Assembly (NCBI GenBank): GCA_951230915.1
Contig: OX579638.1
Location: forward strand, 21,098,696 to 21,162,695
Length of the DNA stretch: 64,000 nucleotides
Direction of reading: 5' to 3'
Origin: Antitrichia curtipendula
Lineage: Eukaryota; Streptophyta; Bryopsida; Hypnales; Leucodontaceae
Shown: piece by piece, positions 1 to 12,750 of the stretch
How the letters are laid out: the number at the start of each line of letters is the position of its first letter
How positions within the stretch are numbered: the first letter of the stretch is position 1
The notes under the pieces: generated by a model
Seen by the model: the letters and a program-made list of their open reading frames with translations, nothing else
What the model was told of the DNA's origin: nothing
Database searches by the model: none
Translations under genes and position numbers: made by a program

Positions 1-219
1 TAATTTTGTGTTTCTTTCGGATCCTTGTTAATTAGCGTTTTGTCAATTCTGAATTTATCTGAGATCTCTCAAACATTTCGAGCTTTGTCTTCTATTGACT
101 GTAGTGAGCACATGCGCTGCACTGTAGAGTGTCGAGCGCTTGAAACGTTGCTTCTTCTAATTAGGGTTTGCTTTGTCCTGTTGATGCAGAAATAGTGTCC
201 ATGAATCTGAATTCTCGGC

Positions 220-1563
220 ATGGACTTCTTTAATGACCCTTACAATGCCGTGACCTTCACGTCATGGTTGCTCACTCTTATATTGGACAGCAATGAAACA
301 CTCCTGCTCCCTGAAGTTCCAGACTGTGGTGATGACGATGACGATCCGTCCGTGGCACTTCTGTTTTGTGACACACCTGTTATGGACAGTTTTGCGCTTA
401 TGTTGAGCAGTCTCCACAACTGCAGACTGTGCTGTTCATCGTATCCTTTGAGCGAGGAACTTGGTTTCTGGGTTAAACCGCGTTCGACGACATGGTTCAG
501 TCGTTTTTTATTGGAACAGTATGATAGCAGCAGGTGGTTGTCAATGTTCCGAATGACGAAAGCATCTGTATTTGCGCTTGCCAATTTGCTGAAGCCACAT
601 GTGGAGAAAAGGAACACGAACTACCGCCTTGCAGTGCCCGTCGTGATTCGCGTTGCGTGCACCCTATTTAAACTAACGCATGGTGCAAATTTGACAGTGT
701 GCAGCGAATTGTTTGCCGTTGGTCGGAGCACCATGAGCAAAATGTTAAGGAAAGTTGTTTATGCAATTAATGATACACTGAAGCAAGAAGTTTCATGGCC
801 CTCTCCAGATAGACTTCGACGATCACAGGCAAACTTCTTTGAACTCTGTCAGTTACCTACTGTCGTTGGAGTCATCGATGGAATGCACGTTTCCATTTCA
901 AAACCCGACTTTGCTCCAGCAGATTATTACTACTTCAAGACTGGCGGATACAGTGTCAATTGTCAGGTTGTAGTGGACTTAGAAAAACGCTTCATTGATT
1001 TGTACGTTAATATGCCGGGTTCTACCAACGACAGTTGCATGCTGTGTCGTTCCACCTTGCACTACCTTGCCTGCCACGGCAATTTACTAAATCCAGCTGC
1101 CTCCATTGATGGTTACTCCTCCTATCTCATTGGTGATTTAGGGTATCCACTGCTTCCTTGGTTGATGGTTCCCCATCGAGGTGGTAGACAACTCTCTGTT
1201 TCCGAATTGCTTTTCAACACAAAATTGCGCAGTGGTTGATGTATTGTGGAAAACGCTTTCGGAATTCTTAAATAATGTTTCCGCGAGTTACTGGGCAAAA
1301 GTGAGCTGCACGTTACCTTCATTCCAGATGTTATATTGTGCTGCGCAATTTTGCATAATGTTCTTCTTGGTCAGTCATAGCAACAAGTGGAAGAGCTTCT
1401 CAACATTCTTCGTACTGAGGATTTCGAAGCTGAAGCGCTTCTGTGCAATGAACAACCTCGTCAGCAGGTAGCCCCGCCGGTTGAAGACACAAGCATATAC
1501 GCAGGCCAGCAAAAAAGGCAAGACTTGGGTGTTTACCTAACAACACGCCAAAGACCCGCATAA
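220..1563 (+). pseudogene. PIF/Harbinger DDE transposase, three in-frame stops
   Basis: One reading frame of about 447 codons matches the HARBI1/DDE_Tnp_4 layout. A helix-turn-helix-like stretch (GRSTMSKMLRKVV, about residue 168) precedes the catalytic triad: Asp220 in GVIDGMHV, Asp271 in GSTNDSC and Glu344 in VENAFGILK. The family-typical ILHN motif follows near 1348-1359. Stops interrupt the frame at 1237 (TGA), 1273 (TAA) and 1378 (TAG), and it resumes unchanged after each, ending at 1561-1563. The triad glutamate therefore lies beyond the first stop, so no active enzyme is made. Each stop is one C-to-T change from a sense codon. The usual Myb/SANT partner of this superfamily is found 2.5 kb away on the other strand. 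I did not find the element's terminal repeats. Confidence 0.9.
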
Positions 1564-1997
1564 TGTAAGAGGTTATTCTTACTTCACTTTAGCTTAACAA
1601 TTTTTTTCCTGTACAATTTTTTTTTTTTTTTTTTTTTTTTCCTTTACAAAGTTCTTACAAAGTATTCATGTACTGCAGGTCACTGCAAAATCCCTACTCT
1701 GCTTTTACAAAAAGTCATCGTGGGAATGACACAATCATTGTGTATACTGCAATCTGGTGTGCAGATGGCGTACATGTTCACTTTCCTAGTGTTGACGTTT
1801 CCTAAGTACTGTACAGCTATCACATTCACAGCGGCAGTGCTGTACATATTGATACATATTTTCCAACGGCAATTACGTGCATACTCATACATGACTTCTA
1901 CTGGCACTTAGGTTTATACTGATATAGAACTAGTTCATGGAAAACGCAGTGCAGGATCATGTGTGTCTATCTTCGGTGAAGGCAGCTTCGAACAAAG
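1564..1997. other. Noncoding spacer inside the Harbinger remnant
   Basis: No coding signal is seen. A long T run lies near 1617-1640, and the rest is ordinary AT-rich sequence. Confidence 0.5.
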
Positions 1998-2690
1998 TCA
2001 GTGATAGCTGAGGACTGTGTCTTCAGCATGTGGGACTGGTTCGGAACAAAGGAAGTTCATGTTGCTAACGACTGTGTTCGGGAGTACTGTGGCATTACGG
2101 TTTTGCTGGTCACCAACACTGACTGTAGCAACTAGGCAGTGTACTTCCAACTCTGGTTTGCCGATTTCTTTGTACCAGTTCGTTTGCTCTTCAGTTTGGG
2201 GACCGTCCTCTGCAATCACTGCACCAGGAGCATGCATACTTCCTAAAGCAACAGTGACATGCGCACTCATAGCTGAGCCCAGAACAGTAGTGAGGCGAGT
2301 GAGACACTGTACCATTTCATGTTGCTTCATAATTGACCTTTGTGCATTTTCGTGAGCTAGCATTGCTGTCACGTACAAAGGTCTGTCTCTATCCCTTTGG
2401 TAGTTCATTTGTTCTGCAAAAAGCTGCAATTGCACCTGTACTTTGTTTCGTTCCTCAACGAGGGAAGCATCTGCTATGTCCTTCAATTGAGACGCCATGA
2501 CAGCTCCGGTTGTTTTAGTGGCTTCCGCTATAACAGCATGGCCTGTGAGGTTCTTCCGACGTACTCCTGTATTGCCTGGACGGTGCTTTGCAGCGGATGC
2601 GTTGTTCTCCGAGGAACTCAATATGTGCATGGTCACACCTGGCGGTGTCGAGTAGAGAAGCCTTGCCTTGGGAAAGCGCCGGGCTTCTGG
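1998..2690 (-). pseudogene. C-terminal exon of the Harbinger-linked Myb/SANT-like protein
   Basis: An open frame of about 230 codons starts just after a splice-acceptor-like CTTGCAG (minus strand) and runs to a stop at 1998. A helical, Gln/Arg-rich middle (around KVQVQLQLFAEQMNYQRD) looks like the C-terminal oligomerisation region of Myb-like proteins encoded by Harbinger elements. It lies downstream, in the same orientation, of the Myb domain at 4069-4725, so I read it as the next exon, with the 179-bp repeat array in the intron between. Its first 20 or so codons resemble those of the exon at 31958-32551, which also follows CTTGCAG. The link to the Myb exon is inference from order and resemblance; the frame itself is directly visible. 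Confidence 0.55.
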
Positions 2691-2859
2691 CTGCAAGTAG
2701 ACTTGGCCGGAAAATAAAGGGGCCCGTGATTCAACAAAATTGTGTAAGCATGCTCATAAAGTCTTCATAATGCACCATAAACTCCCAATATAATATTACA
2801 TGCTTGTAGAAGATAGTTGGAGTTGCTCATAAACCGAATAGTTCCCTTTTAGGGAGATC

Positions 2860-3560
2860 CCGTCACTAAAATGAATGCCACAGCCTCTCTAGAACTCCAA
2901 ATTGAGAATGAAACATCTCTCTGAAAAGCTAACAACAATATCTACAAACCCTCCAAAATTCAACTCAAACTAACATACTGTCCGACTTTTATAGTCGGTC
3001 AAAGTTCACTCTCTCCATTTCGAAGGCAGCTCATCACTACTCTTCTTCCAAACCCATAACTTTCACATAAAGACTCCAAATTGATCATGTGATGTCTCTA
3101 TAGAAAGTTAACACAATAATATACACAAATACTAAGTTTCAACTCAAAATAAGATACTGTAAAACTTCTACAGCCGTTCAAAGTTCACTCTCTCCATTTC
3201 GAAGGCAGCCTCTCACTACTTCACCTCTAACCCTATAACTTTTGCATCCTAACTCCAAATTAAGAGAATGATAGCTCTTTAGAAAGCTAACATCTAGATA
3301 CACACTAACATAAAATCTCAAAGAAAAAAAACTTCTCACCCAAAAGTTATGAGTCCTCGAAAATTCTGTCCTCTCGTTCCATGGCAATTATCCATCTTTC
3401 ACTCCATCAAGCATAACTTCCACACAAAAACTCCAAATTGAGCGAGTGATAGGTTTTTGGAAACTTCAAAACAAGATAAACAAGCTCTCAAAATTTCATT
3501 ACAAAAAAACTCCTATACAATCTGTCATCACTCTTCAAAGTTTCGGTTCTCCTAGCAAAA
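2860..3560. repeat. Degenerate ~179-bp tandem repeat, 4 copies
   Basis: The phrase ACTCCAAAT recurs at 2894, 3073, 3252 and 3430 (spacing 179, 179, 178). Each copy also carries shared phrases such as GAAAGCTAAC, TTTCAACTCAAA and CATTTCGAAGGCAG. The same family forms the array at 33120-33960. Confidence 0.85.
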
Positions 3561-4068
3561 ACTAAGAGGAGGAAGAAGAAGGCCCTCCACCTTATCTTCC
3601 ACCTCACCCCCCATCTCCTCCACCTAAGCAAAATGCCACATGTCCCTAAAGGCCACATGGACCACAATTTGTCCATTGACCACCCCTTTTGCCCCATAAC
3701 TCTATCCTTATCTCCTACGTGGCGACTACATGGCCTTCAAATCTCTTTTAAAATCCAAAAGAAAGATAAAACAATCTTTATCTTTCCGGTTAACAACCTT
3801 TAAAATCTACAAACAAAGTTTAAAAAGCTTTCAACTAAAGAAATAAAAGAACTAATGCCTAATGGTTGTCTAATAGAGGTAAAAAAGGTAGAATCTTCTT
3901 CATGTGGATCTTTAGACTCTCCAAAAAACCCTCTAATTTGACAACATTTAGTTATTTTTACATAGTGTACGTATACACGATGCGACAGCGGCACTATTGT
4001 GAAAGCAGTTCGAGCAGGACCTGCGGAGCCAGTCACTGCAACATGATCACGTTCTTTTCATGTAGTTC

Positions 4069-4725
4069 TTAGCAACGGACTTTGTCGGTTTGAACTTCCT
4101 CCGTTGAAAGAGGTATGGGCACCTGCTGGTCACTCCTTGCTGTTGCATCTGCTGACTCTGTATCGCTGCTCTGATGTCCATGTCTTTGTGCTTGTGGCAG
4201 GTCGGGAATGAAATTTGAGTCATGTGGAGAAAGAATGTCTCGGACATGTGGTGGGTTTATATGAGGTCTAGCTCCATACCATTCATGGATGGCAACATAA
4301 AATTCCTGTGGGAATTGTCTTGGGAGACCTTCCTCTTGTCTTCAAGTGGGAGTCAAGTTCCAGTAGTCCTAAATGTTCTGGCCACTGCGTCCCAAGTAAT
4401 CCACGACGCGTTTGTAGTCTGGAATCACTTGGTTCCATTTCGTTTTACAAGCTGCACCATCTCGTGAGGAAGGTGAAAATCCTGCTCTCCTGACTTCATG
4501 AGAGATGCACGTCCACTTGTTCAAATCTGGTGTCATTAAATCCCTCCCATCCACAGTGTCTTTGTCTTTGAAATGTTCAGTTCGCTTGGCGTCAATGAGG
4601 ACTAATACTTCATTGGGCAACCAATTCGGTTGTCTGTCTTTCCGATGTCGCTTTGAAGTGCCAGGTGCCGCTGCATTGACGTGCCACGGTTCGCTGGATT
4701 CAGTGTTGAAAGCTGCCGTTGTCAT
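4069..4725 (-). pseudogene. Myb/SANT (trihelix-like) DNA-binding protein of a Harbinger element
   Basis: The frame encodes a Myb/SANT-like domain: NWLPNEVLVLIDAKR, then WTCISHEVRRAGF, then CKTKWNQVIPDYK, with the spaced Trp/aromatic residues of trihelix-type Myb_DNA-bind_4 domains. In PIF/Harbinger elements such a protein partners the transposase for nuclear import and end binding. Stops interrupt the frame at 4369-4371 (TAG) and 4342-4344 (TGA), after which it continues in the same frame (EEGLPRQFPQEFYVAIHEW and onwards) to a TAA at 4069. A GT donor just before the final codons could join it to the exon at 1998-2690. It is transcribed toward the transposase gene (convergent), as in many Harbinger elements. 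Confidence 0.8.
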
Positions 4726-6844
4726 GCTCGGGGGAGGATTTGCACCTTCGAGTCACATAGTTACTGTAGAAGCACCTGCACAAATAGGAAGAAATGTCCA
4801 TGAACTCTTCATTTGCATGAGGAAGGACAAAATGAAAGTATTTGCAATTACAAGGCCAGATCTGTAGAGGACGACATGTAGAAATATAAGGTATGCACGT
4901 TCTTCTTCTGTACATATGCAGCAAGTGCTCAATTTCCATGCCTAATAGGTAGGAAATGTTATCCTGGGCATGCAAAGAGTGGTGAGTGCAAACTTTCACT
5001 TTTTTAATGAATTGTTTACCTATGCTTAAGTTTTTGCTTAATTATCTGTGCTTGCACCATTTTTGATTTAGGCATCGGAGGGTTGTTTGTTTTGTGCAGG
5101 TCTCCTTGCGAACTGTAGAGCAAAATGTCGACAACATTGCTACTGCTATCTCATGAAGAGTACTTCATCAGAATTCAGTTCTACTGCACTGCACAATGTG
5201 TCCATTTCAATTAACTGCTATGAAATAAAGCATCTGCATTTTTTGTTGATAATGTTTAAACGAAGTGGTACAAGTCTTTGTTTCTTGTGATACCTCGCTG
5301 ACTAGTGTGCATGTCAGAAAACTATGCAGTAGCCAGAAGTTGCTTCAGCAACATCAGAAAAGGTGTACAACAGGAGAGGCTCCCAATAAATTCTATGATT
5401 TCCTTCATGTGAAGCAAAAACTTACTGTGAAATGTAGTACTCACCGTGGACTGTTACTGCTGTAGGTCTGATGGGTGCCGTGTAATGAACACAGTGCCCT
5501 CCGATTTCCATTTCTCTCTATTTTCAACGCAATCCCTTCTGCACAGAGAGAACGTTGTACATGTCAAAAGCTACCCATGTGCCATACTTTTCAAGCGACT
5601 TTCAAGCAAGACACTTTGATTTTGAAATTAAACCAACCACAAGGGCATGTATGTACCTGATGAACAAGAACTGCAGCTTCTTGTCACTACAGTACCCAAA
5701 CAAATAACCACAACAACTACTGTCACTCCGGGGCGACTAACGTTTCACACATGTGTGCATCTGCAAAAAAACTGAAAATTGGCACAGACAAATTCGAGCA
5801 CACATCGAAGTCTCCACTGCAGCGCTGCAAAATACTGACCTGTACATGGTTTGTGAGCACAGTGTCGGTCAAACCAGTTCCTCATGACTTGTGCAACAGT
5901 GCATCTTTGTTAATGGAGGAACAAGCCCACCATGTAATTAAGAGCGCCCATTTACGTCCAAAATCTCCGTTTAAGCAAGAAAAAACTTTGGCAACTGACG
6001 GCTACTAAGCATCTGGTGGGCCTTGTAATGTTCATCAATTAATGCCAAAAACAACGCTCTTAACGTGCTGCCACTGCTGATGCCACCTAGGCTCGGCATT
6101 ACCAACTGACGTTGCTGGGAACGCCCATTATAGGACTTATCCTTTTCCATTGTCAGAATGCCCCTCTAAGATCCGGTGGGAACATACCATAAGCTTCAAA
6201 AAATTTCAACAACACTCAATAGCTCCACCGGTAGAATAATGTATCTGCACATCCAGTTTGGAACTGCGAGTATAAATTGCCTAAACTTTTGTAGTTGTCA
6301 ACCTGTATCACCTCTTCTCAGAAGCTCCACTGGGTGATTGAATGTCTTTACTGCAGTTAAGTAGCAACTAGTATATAAGGCTTTATTAAATATTTGGCAT
6401 GCAGTGGGTAATTAACAATATGTTAAGCTGTTTAGCCATCAAGTCCACATGCTATGCCCTCATGTAAAGTTATATTGGGTGTTAGTCTCAAATCAGTAAG
6501 GTATGTCTTAATCAAGAGTAATTAAAATACTTCTTGTAAATCAAGACTAGCCCAAGTCAAAAGTCATGTGTCATGAACTTCCTTGATTTGTTGACTTTGT
6601 TTAATAGGGCTAGATTCAGTAGATTGCTTTTCCACCAACTTCCAACTTTACAAATTTGGTGCTTTAAAAATACGAACAGCTCATGTTAGTCTTTACTCAC
6701 ATGCCTTAATTTGGAGCAAATGTGCCTAAAGCTGTAAATCAATATGAAGCAAAGTTTTTGTGCCTTGATAATCTCCTTCATAGTGAATACATAAATGATT
6801 GAAATATAGACAACCTATGAACTAATAATTGCAAAGCATGTTTT
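4726..6844. other. Noncoding stretch left of the large hAT-bounded unit
   Basis: No reading frame here shows a recognisable domain or long conserved coding. The region presumably holds the Myb gene's upstream part and the outer flank of the Harbinger remnant. It ends at the target-site duplication GCGTTGAA (6845-6852). Confidence 0.5.
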
Positions 6845-6852
6845 GCGTTGAA
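6845..6852. repeat. Left target-site duplication of the hAT unit
   Basis: GCGTTGAA, identical to 46663-46670. Confidence 0.85.
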
Positions 6853-6874
6853 CAGGGTTGTCTATCCGGACGTG

Positions 6875-7345
6875 ACGTGGGCTTTTCACGTCCGGATGTC
6901 ATGACGCGTCAGGACGGACGCGTCACAGCCCGTCGCCAATACTGACGGGACCATCCGAAGCGCGGATGAAGTCTGTCCATTCTGCGACGACGTCGGGCCG
7001 TCTCCTGGACGGTCACTCCGTCGCCGAATGGACATCCGTCTCTTGGACGGAGAGCCCGTCTGTGGACGAAGAGGTCGTCCGTTGGACGGTAAGCCGTCCC
7101 CTGGACGCTAAGCCGTCCTCTGGACGGAGAGTCCGTCGTTGGATGGTAAGCCGTCCCCTAGACGGAGAGCCGTCCCCTGGACGATAGGGCGCGTCTCTAG
7201 ATGGAATTCTCGTCTCCAGGACGGTAATCCGTCCCTTGGACGCGAATCCGTCCACTGGACAGGAAACTGTCCTGTCCCCTGGACCAAAATATCGCAGGAC
7301 GGGACAGTCGCCACTTGGACGGTTTTGTTGGCGGGGCTGCGGGTT
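6875..7345. repeat. Left subterminal CCGTCC/GGACGG array
   Basis: The motif CCGTC...GGACGG recurs roughly every 10 bases on alternating strands (examples near 7080-7200), starting soon after the left terminus. hAT elements such as Ac carry many short subterminal transposase-binding motifs; by position and phasing this array is a candidate for that role. The reading frames in it are by-products of the repeat. Confidence 0.75.
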
Positions 7346-7382
7346 TAGGGTCCATTCCATCAACCGCCACTCCGTTTAGCTG

Positions 7383-7407
7383 GGTTTAGGGTTTAGGGTT
7401 TTAGGGA
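7383..7407 (+). repeat. Interstitial telomere-like TTTAGGG repeats
   Basis: Three nearly perfect GGGTTTA units in a row, of the plant telomere type. Confidence 0.7.
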
Positions 7408-7643
7408 GGGCTTCAAGGTGTATATTAAGGACTTCTGCCTATTCAAATTTACTTTCCTTTGCTAATTTTGCCTTTCCTGACTTGGTTGGAGTACAACCAT
7501 TGCGGTAGAGCAAAGTCCAAGAAGAGTGTATTGTGGTGGCACTTGTTGTGAGAGCAACAAGTGTTGTTTCCACATCACATTTCAAACAGAATACTAATCT
7601 TTTTTTTGGTGCAGGGGCAGGTAGAGGAGGACAGATAAGAGCA

Positions 7644-10600
7644 ATGGATGGAGGAAGATCACAGTGGGAACCTTGGTACACACTACGGCCAGACGGAAAA
7701 GTTTTTTGCAAGTTTTGCGAAGCTTTGCTAAGCTATCAAAAGGATCAGTTGCTTTTCTATTTGGGATACAGACGAAATGACACCCTCCTTGGAGTGAGAG
7801 CATGCACTAAAGTCAATGCAGCCGTGAAGGTAATGTTTTTTAATTGTGGAGGACATATACCTACGGACACTTTGCATGGAACTAGACGTGACGTGGAAGT
7901 GACATCACCATCAACGATATTACCAAGTGTAGTACGTGGTGAGCAACAACCTGATGCTTCAATCTCGGCAAACGATGGAGGAGAAAACACTGGAGGGCAA
8001 AGCTCTCAAGTACGATCATCGGAGGCGCCCAACCCTAGTTTGATCCACAGTCGATCGATGAGGCAACTGTCTGTACAAGAAGGAATGAACGCATCAAACA
8101 AGCAAGTACTAGACAAGAAGTGGGCTAAGTTTTTCTACGAAGCCAATATACCATTCAATGTAGTGAGGCATCTTGCTTTTCTGGATGCACTGAAATCAAC
8201 ATTGGAATCGAGAGTTGGCTACAAACCTCCAACGTACCATGTACTTCGTACAAAGCTCATAAAATCTACAAAAGACAAAGTGGCAGCAATTGTAGCAGAG
8301 AAGACGAGGGCACCAATCCACAAGTATGGCGTTACAATATGCTCTGATGGATGGAACAACGTTACACATCGACCATTGATGAATGTCATGTTGGCATGTA
8401 CAAGTGGAGAGGTATTTCTTGGATCGATAGACACAACAAGCGAATGCAAAGATGCTACTTACGTGGCTAATTGCATGGGTGATTACATTGACGAGGTAGG
8501 GGCACAGAACGTGGTACAAGTTTGTACAGACAATGCAACAAACATGTTGGCCGCTGGCGCTCTGTTACTTCGTAGATTTCCACACATATATTTTCAAGGG
8601 TGTTCAGCACATGCACTTAACCTTCTACTTGAAGATTGGGAAAAACAAGATTGGATTACAAGTATGGTCAAGAAAGCCAAGTCAATTGTGAAATACATTC
8701 GAACGCATCACATGCCACTTGCAATCTTTTGACGACATTCTCCTAATCATGTTTTGAAAAATCCCGTTCAAACACGCTTTGCAACCATGTTCCTCATGAT
8801 CGAACATTTGGTGGAGGTGAGGGAAGCGGTAGAATCGATAGTCCACGATCCGCAGGGGAATGAGTACACGCGGGAATTGGCATCCAATCAAAAGCAAAGA
8901 AAAGCTAATGATGTGCGATGATATGTGCAAACGGATGAATTTTGGAGGAAATGTTTGAACTTTGTGTACATAGTGGAGCCCGTGTTGATTGCTCTTCGAG
9001 AGTTTGATGGCAAGCACCCGTGCTTGGATAAGGCATGGCTTGTGATGAAAAAGGTGGAAAAGCATGTTTTATCTTTAGAGGATCCACCATTTTCATTAGA
9101 GCGGAGGTATGCAGTTTCCACCACCGATGATTTCTACAAGCGTTGGGACATACTCAGGATAGATTTGCATTACGCTGGGGCTCTATTGAATCCCTTTTTA
9201 CTTGACGAAGTCTTGCTAATGGATGATGATGAGGCAAGAGAAGCCATATTGAGAGTTTTGCGCAAATTGGCTGTTGGAGATCAAGCATTTGCTTCAGCTT
9301 TGTCTGAGTACCAAGCATTTAGAGATCGGCGAGGCATTTTCGGTGGACTTCCTGATGTAAACGCCTTGAATTTGCAACCTCACAAATGGTGGGACTTTCT
9401 CGGAGCCGGTGCTCGTACACTTGCACCGATTGCCAGAAAGATCCTTGCGCAAGTGTGTTCTGCACCGTCCTGTGAACGCAATTGGAGCATGTATTCGTTT
9501 GTCCACAACAAATCACGCAATAGATTGACATCAGAGCGTGCTGAGGAATTGGTTTACATTTATATCAATTCCAAGACTCTTAGAGAAAGGGCTGCAGCAA
9601 ATCCAACAAGGTGGTACACTGAAAACATGATGTCAGAGGATTCCAGGACAGATGAATCTGATGGTCTAGACCGTGGTTCAGTTCTCTCTGATCCCAATGA
9701 TGACAATTCAGATGATAATTCCAATGACGACAATGAGCCACCGTTTGATAGATTTCGTGGGGCGGGAGGAGTGTGTTCTCTAATTGATGCATCCGTATTT
9801 GACTTTGAAGAGGGGGATAATAACGACAATGACTACGAGGGACATCAAGGAAGTCCACCACGAATGCTACAAACATGGAATGCTAGGCCAAGTGGGGGCA
9901 ATACAAATGAGGACGTTGTGGCACCGAGACCACTAAGTCCAGACCCTATGGATGTACAAGTTGATGCCACAATAGAAAGAGATGGTGTTGACATTCAAAG
10001 AGGACGTGAAGAAGACGTAGTAGTACCACCGTCATTGCCCATGAGGACCACCCGCAGAGAAGGGCCCCCTCAAGGTGGAGAAGCACATATGCCCCCTCCA
10101 AATCGAGTCTCGGTTGCACAACGGCAAATGCCAATATTGGAAAATCTACAAATCCAAAGTTCATTAAGGCCGTCTAGTTCCGACGTCCGTCCACACGAAC
10201 CAACTTCGTCGATACTCGATAGGTACACGATTGGCTGGTATGGTGTCATAACGTGCGACTAGAAATACGACTTCATTGCGGCCAGCTGTACATGCCAATA
10301 ATCGAGGGAAGCGTCCATGACCACAAGGTACTACTAGTGAACGTGTGAGTAGTAGAACACGTAGAAGGCTGAAGAGGAAAGAAGCGGCTTCCCAACCATT
10401 TTTAAGAGAAGTTCAAACAGGAGGACCCAATACAGATGGCATTATGAACACAATGGGCCAATGACCTCTTCGAACGTTGTCTTCTATAGCTTGACCACAA
10501 CGAAACCGCAATTCCGAGGCCTCCAGCAAAAGTGGTAGTGCACCATCCAATGATGATGGTGAATCTATCGGTGGTACTATAGGTGAAGATGGTGAGGTTC

Positions 10601-10730
10601 CAGGAGATAGTGATTACAGGGGGCTGGTGCCTCGACAAGGTCCACTCAAAGAAATTGGTGGTAATGAACCAATAGTACAAGAAGCAAATGCAAATACTTC
10701 TATGCGCATTCTTAGGCATGGAAGACGTTG
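7644..10730 (+). pseudogene. hAT-family transposase, broken
   Basis: The frame starts at ATG 7644, just after a splice-acceptor-like TGCAG, and runs in one phase to 10262. A BED-like N-terminus (WYTLRPDGKVFCKFC) is followed by a DUF659-type region with catalytic Asp235 (ICSDGWNN), Asp296 (CTDNATN) and GCSAHALNLLLED. The hAT C-terminal dimerisation block WWDFLGAGA...SCERNWS...RNRLTSERAEELVYIY then holds the acidic third residue. In-frame TGA stops lie at 8730-8732 and 8919-8921. The tail is acidic and Asn/Asp-rich. From about 10263 the coding resumes in another frame to about 10730 with three more stops. The gene is the likely source of the machinery for the surrounding unit's ends, now inactive. 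Confidence 0.92.
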
Positions 10731-12750
10731 AATGTTTTTGAAAAGACAATAGGGTCTTCATGTTTTCAAATGCAATGGTTTTAGAGGCTCAATACCTTGT
10801 ATATTGAAATCAACATTAATATGAAATATGACTTTTGTTCCTTTCATTCTCACGGAACTATTTACCCCTAAAGTCCCAAAGGGTGAATGCAAGAAACACC
10901 TGTACTATTTGTTGCGTTTTACTACAGTACTCATGACTTTTTTTGGAGTACTTTAAAATTAGAAAATGAATTTGAAAAAAATTTGAAAAATATGAACAAT
11001 GTATACACCTCTAAGATGAAGGTTTTCACCAAAGGAAATTGATAGAAAAATTCTCTAAGTAGGAGAACTTAAAAAGCGTCAAACCTCAAGAAAATACATA
11101 CCTTCATGTTTTAATTCGGAAAAATTAGTAAAAATAAGTAAATACAAAAATAAAAAGTGGCAATTTGCAACAATTCTATGGAGATGGTCATTCACCAGAA
11201 AAAACACCAAAATAATATTTAATATGTTTCAAAATTCAAGCAGAAAGAAGCTTTTTTTGTAGACTTCCATACCACACAAAAATAACTTTTTTCAAAATCC
11301 CTCATCTGGAGAGATGGAAGTCTACTAGAAGACCATCTCGTCCAAATTTCATCTCAAAATCATTAAAAAGAGGTACTCCTTAGTACTAAAAACCTCCAAA
11401 TCTCATTTGTGACATTTAATCACTAATACTATTTTAATATTAAAATATTTTTGAAAATTATGAAAAAATTGTTTAAGGTGTATGATAGACATGAGTACCT
11501 TCTCTAGAAATCTTGAGTCATTTCGAGCAAAAATGCAAAAGTTATGGCCAAAAAACAGATCAGCACTTAGCTTGTGACAAGAAATAGTACAAGTGTTTCT
11601 TGCATTCACCCCAAAGTCATTACACAAAAAACAACGCAAAACTGTCTTTTTGTCTTGCATTTGCCTCAACATACGGAAAAAATGTTTTTTACATCTAACC
11701 GTAAGATCTTATACTTCACATGTTTTTTTATCACGTGGTAAAAATTTCATGAAGTTTGACCGAATAGATTGAAAGATATTACCATTCAAACTTGGAAAAA
11801 CTAGTTTTCTGAATGCTAGCTTTGCAATTTCAGATTAACTTTCACTGAGTGTGATTTATGGAAAATTGGGCCTTCGGGACACTATTGTTTTTGAATTATT
11901 GTTTTTGAATATTCAAAAATCGAGGTCAAAATTTGAAAGAATTATTGCAATTGAAAACTATGTTTGCAATCCAAATAACACAGTCTGGTGTTTTTTTTGT
12001 GTATGTTTTCTTTTTTTCAAATTTCATTAAAATTAAAATTATAAAACTATGTTTTTGGTTCGTCATTCATTTATGGTAAGAGTTTCAGATTATTCTAATA
12101 CATATTATAATTGATAAAATTTGATTTCCACGTTTAGCTTTATAAAATCACAATAAAATCATTTTTCCATTAAATTTTCTGAAAATAAAAACATAAATAG
12201 AAAATGAATTCTTAGGTATGTTGAAAAATATTAAATTTTATGCTGATTTTCAATAAAAATATAAATTTGGTTTGATAGTCAAATTTGACTTCAAGCTTTT
12301 CTTTGTGGTTGTTTACTAGTTTTGGGCATGAAAAATGAAATAACCAATTGAAAATTTTTCTGACTAGAAATCTCTATTGATATTTGTACTTCTTGTAAAA
12401 AACTAAAAATTTAGAATCTTTTGAATTGTTTTTTCTATTCTTACTTATTTATAGCATGAGGTGCAACAAAAATGTTGACAATTATACAATTCAAAGTTTT
12501 TAGTACTAAAGATATAAGATTTTTGCTTAAACTCAATTTAAATGATAAAGTTAGGGAAGACAAGAAGTTTTTTACAACTCAATGTTTAAGTAAAATATGT
12601 TTATAACTTTATATAAACCAAAATGAGTACAAAATACATTGAAGCCACAAAGTGTGCTACATTGCTATGGATGTCCTCAAGCCTATACTATAATAACCGC
12701 ATGTGCTAAGTAAACACTAATTTTGCAACTACATGGTAATACACTATTAT
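10731..12750. other. AT-rich noncoding stretch
   Basis: No gene is seen. The segment near 11700-11830 (ending in the phrase about GTTTGACCGNATNGATTGAAAG) resembles 44500-44610, so part is dispersed repeat. Confidence 0.6.

Noticed and set aside
6966..7363. Overlapping open frames on both strands in the CCGTCC array
   Set aside because: Products are low-complexity translations of a 10-base repeat; open on both strands because the repeat lacks stops.
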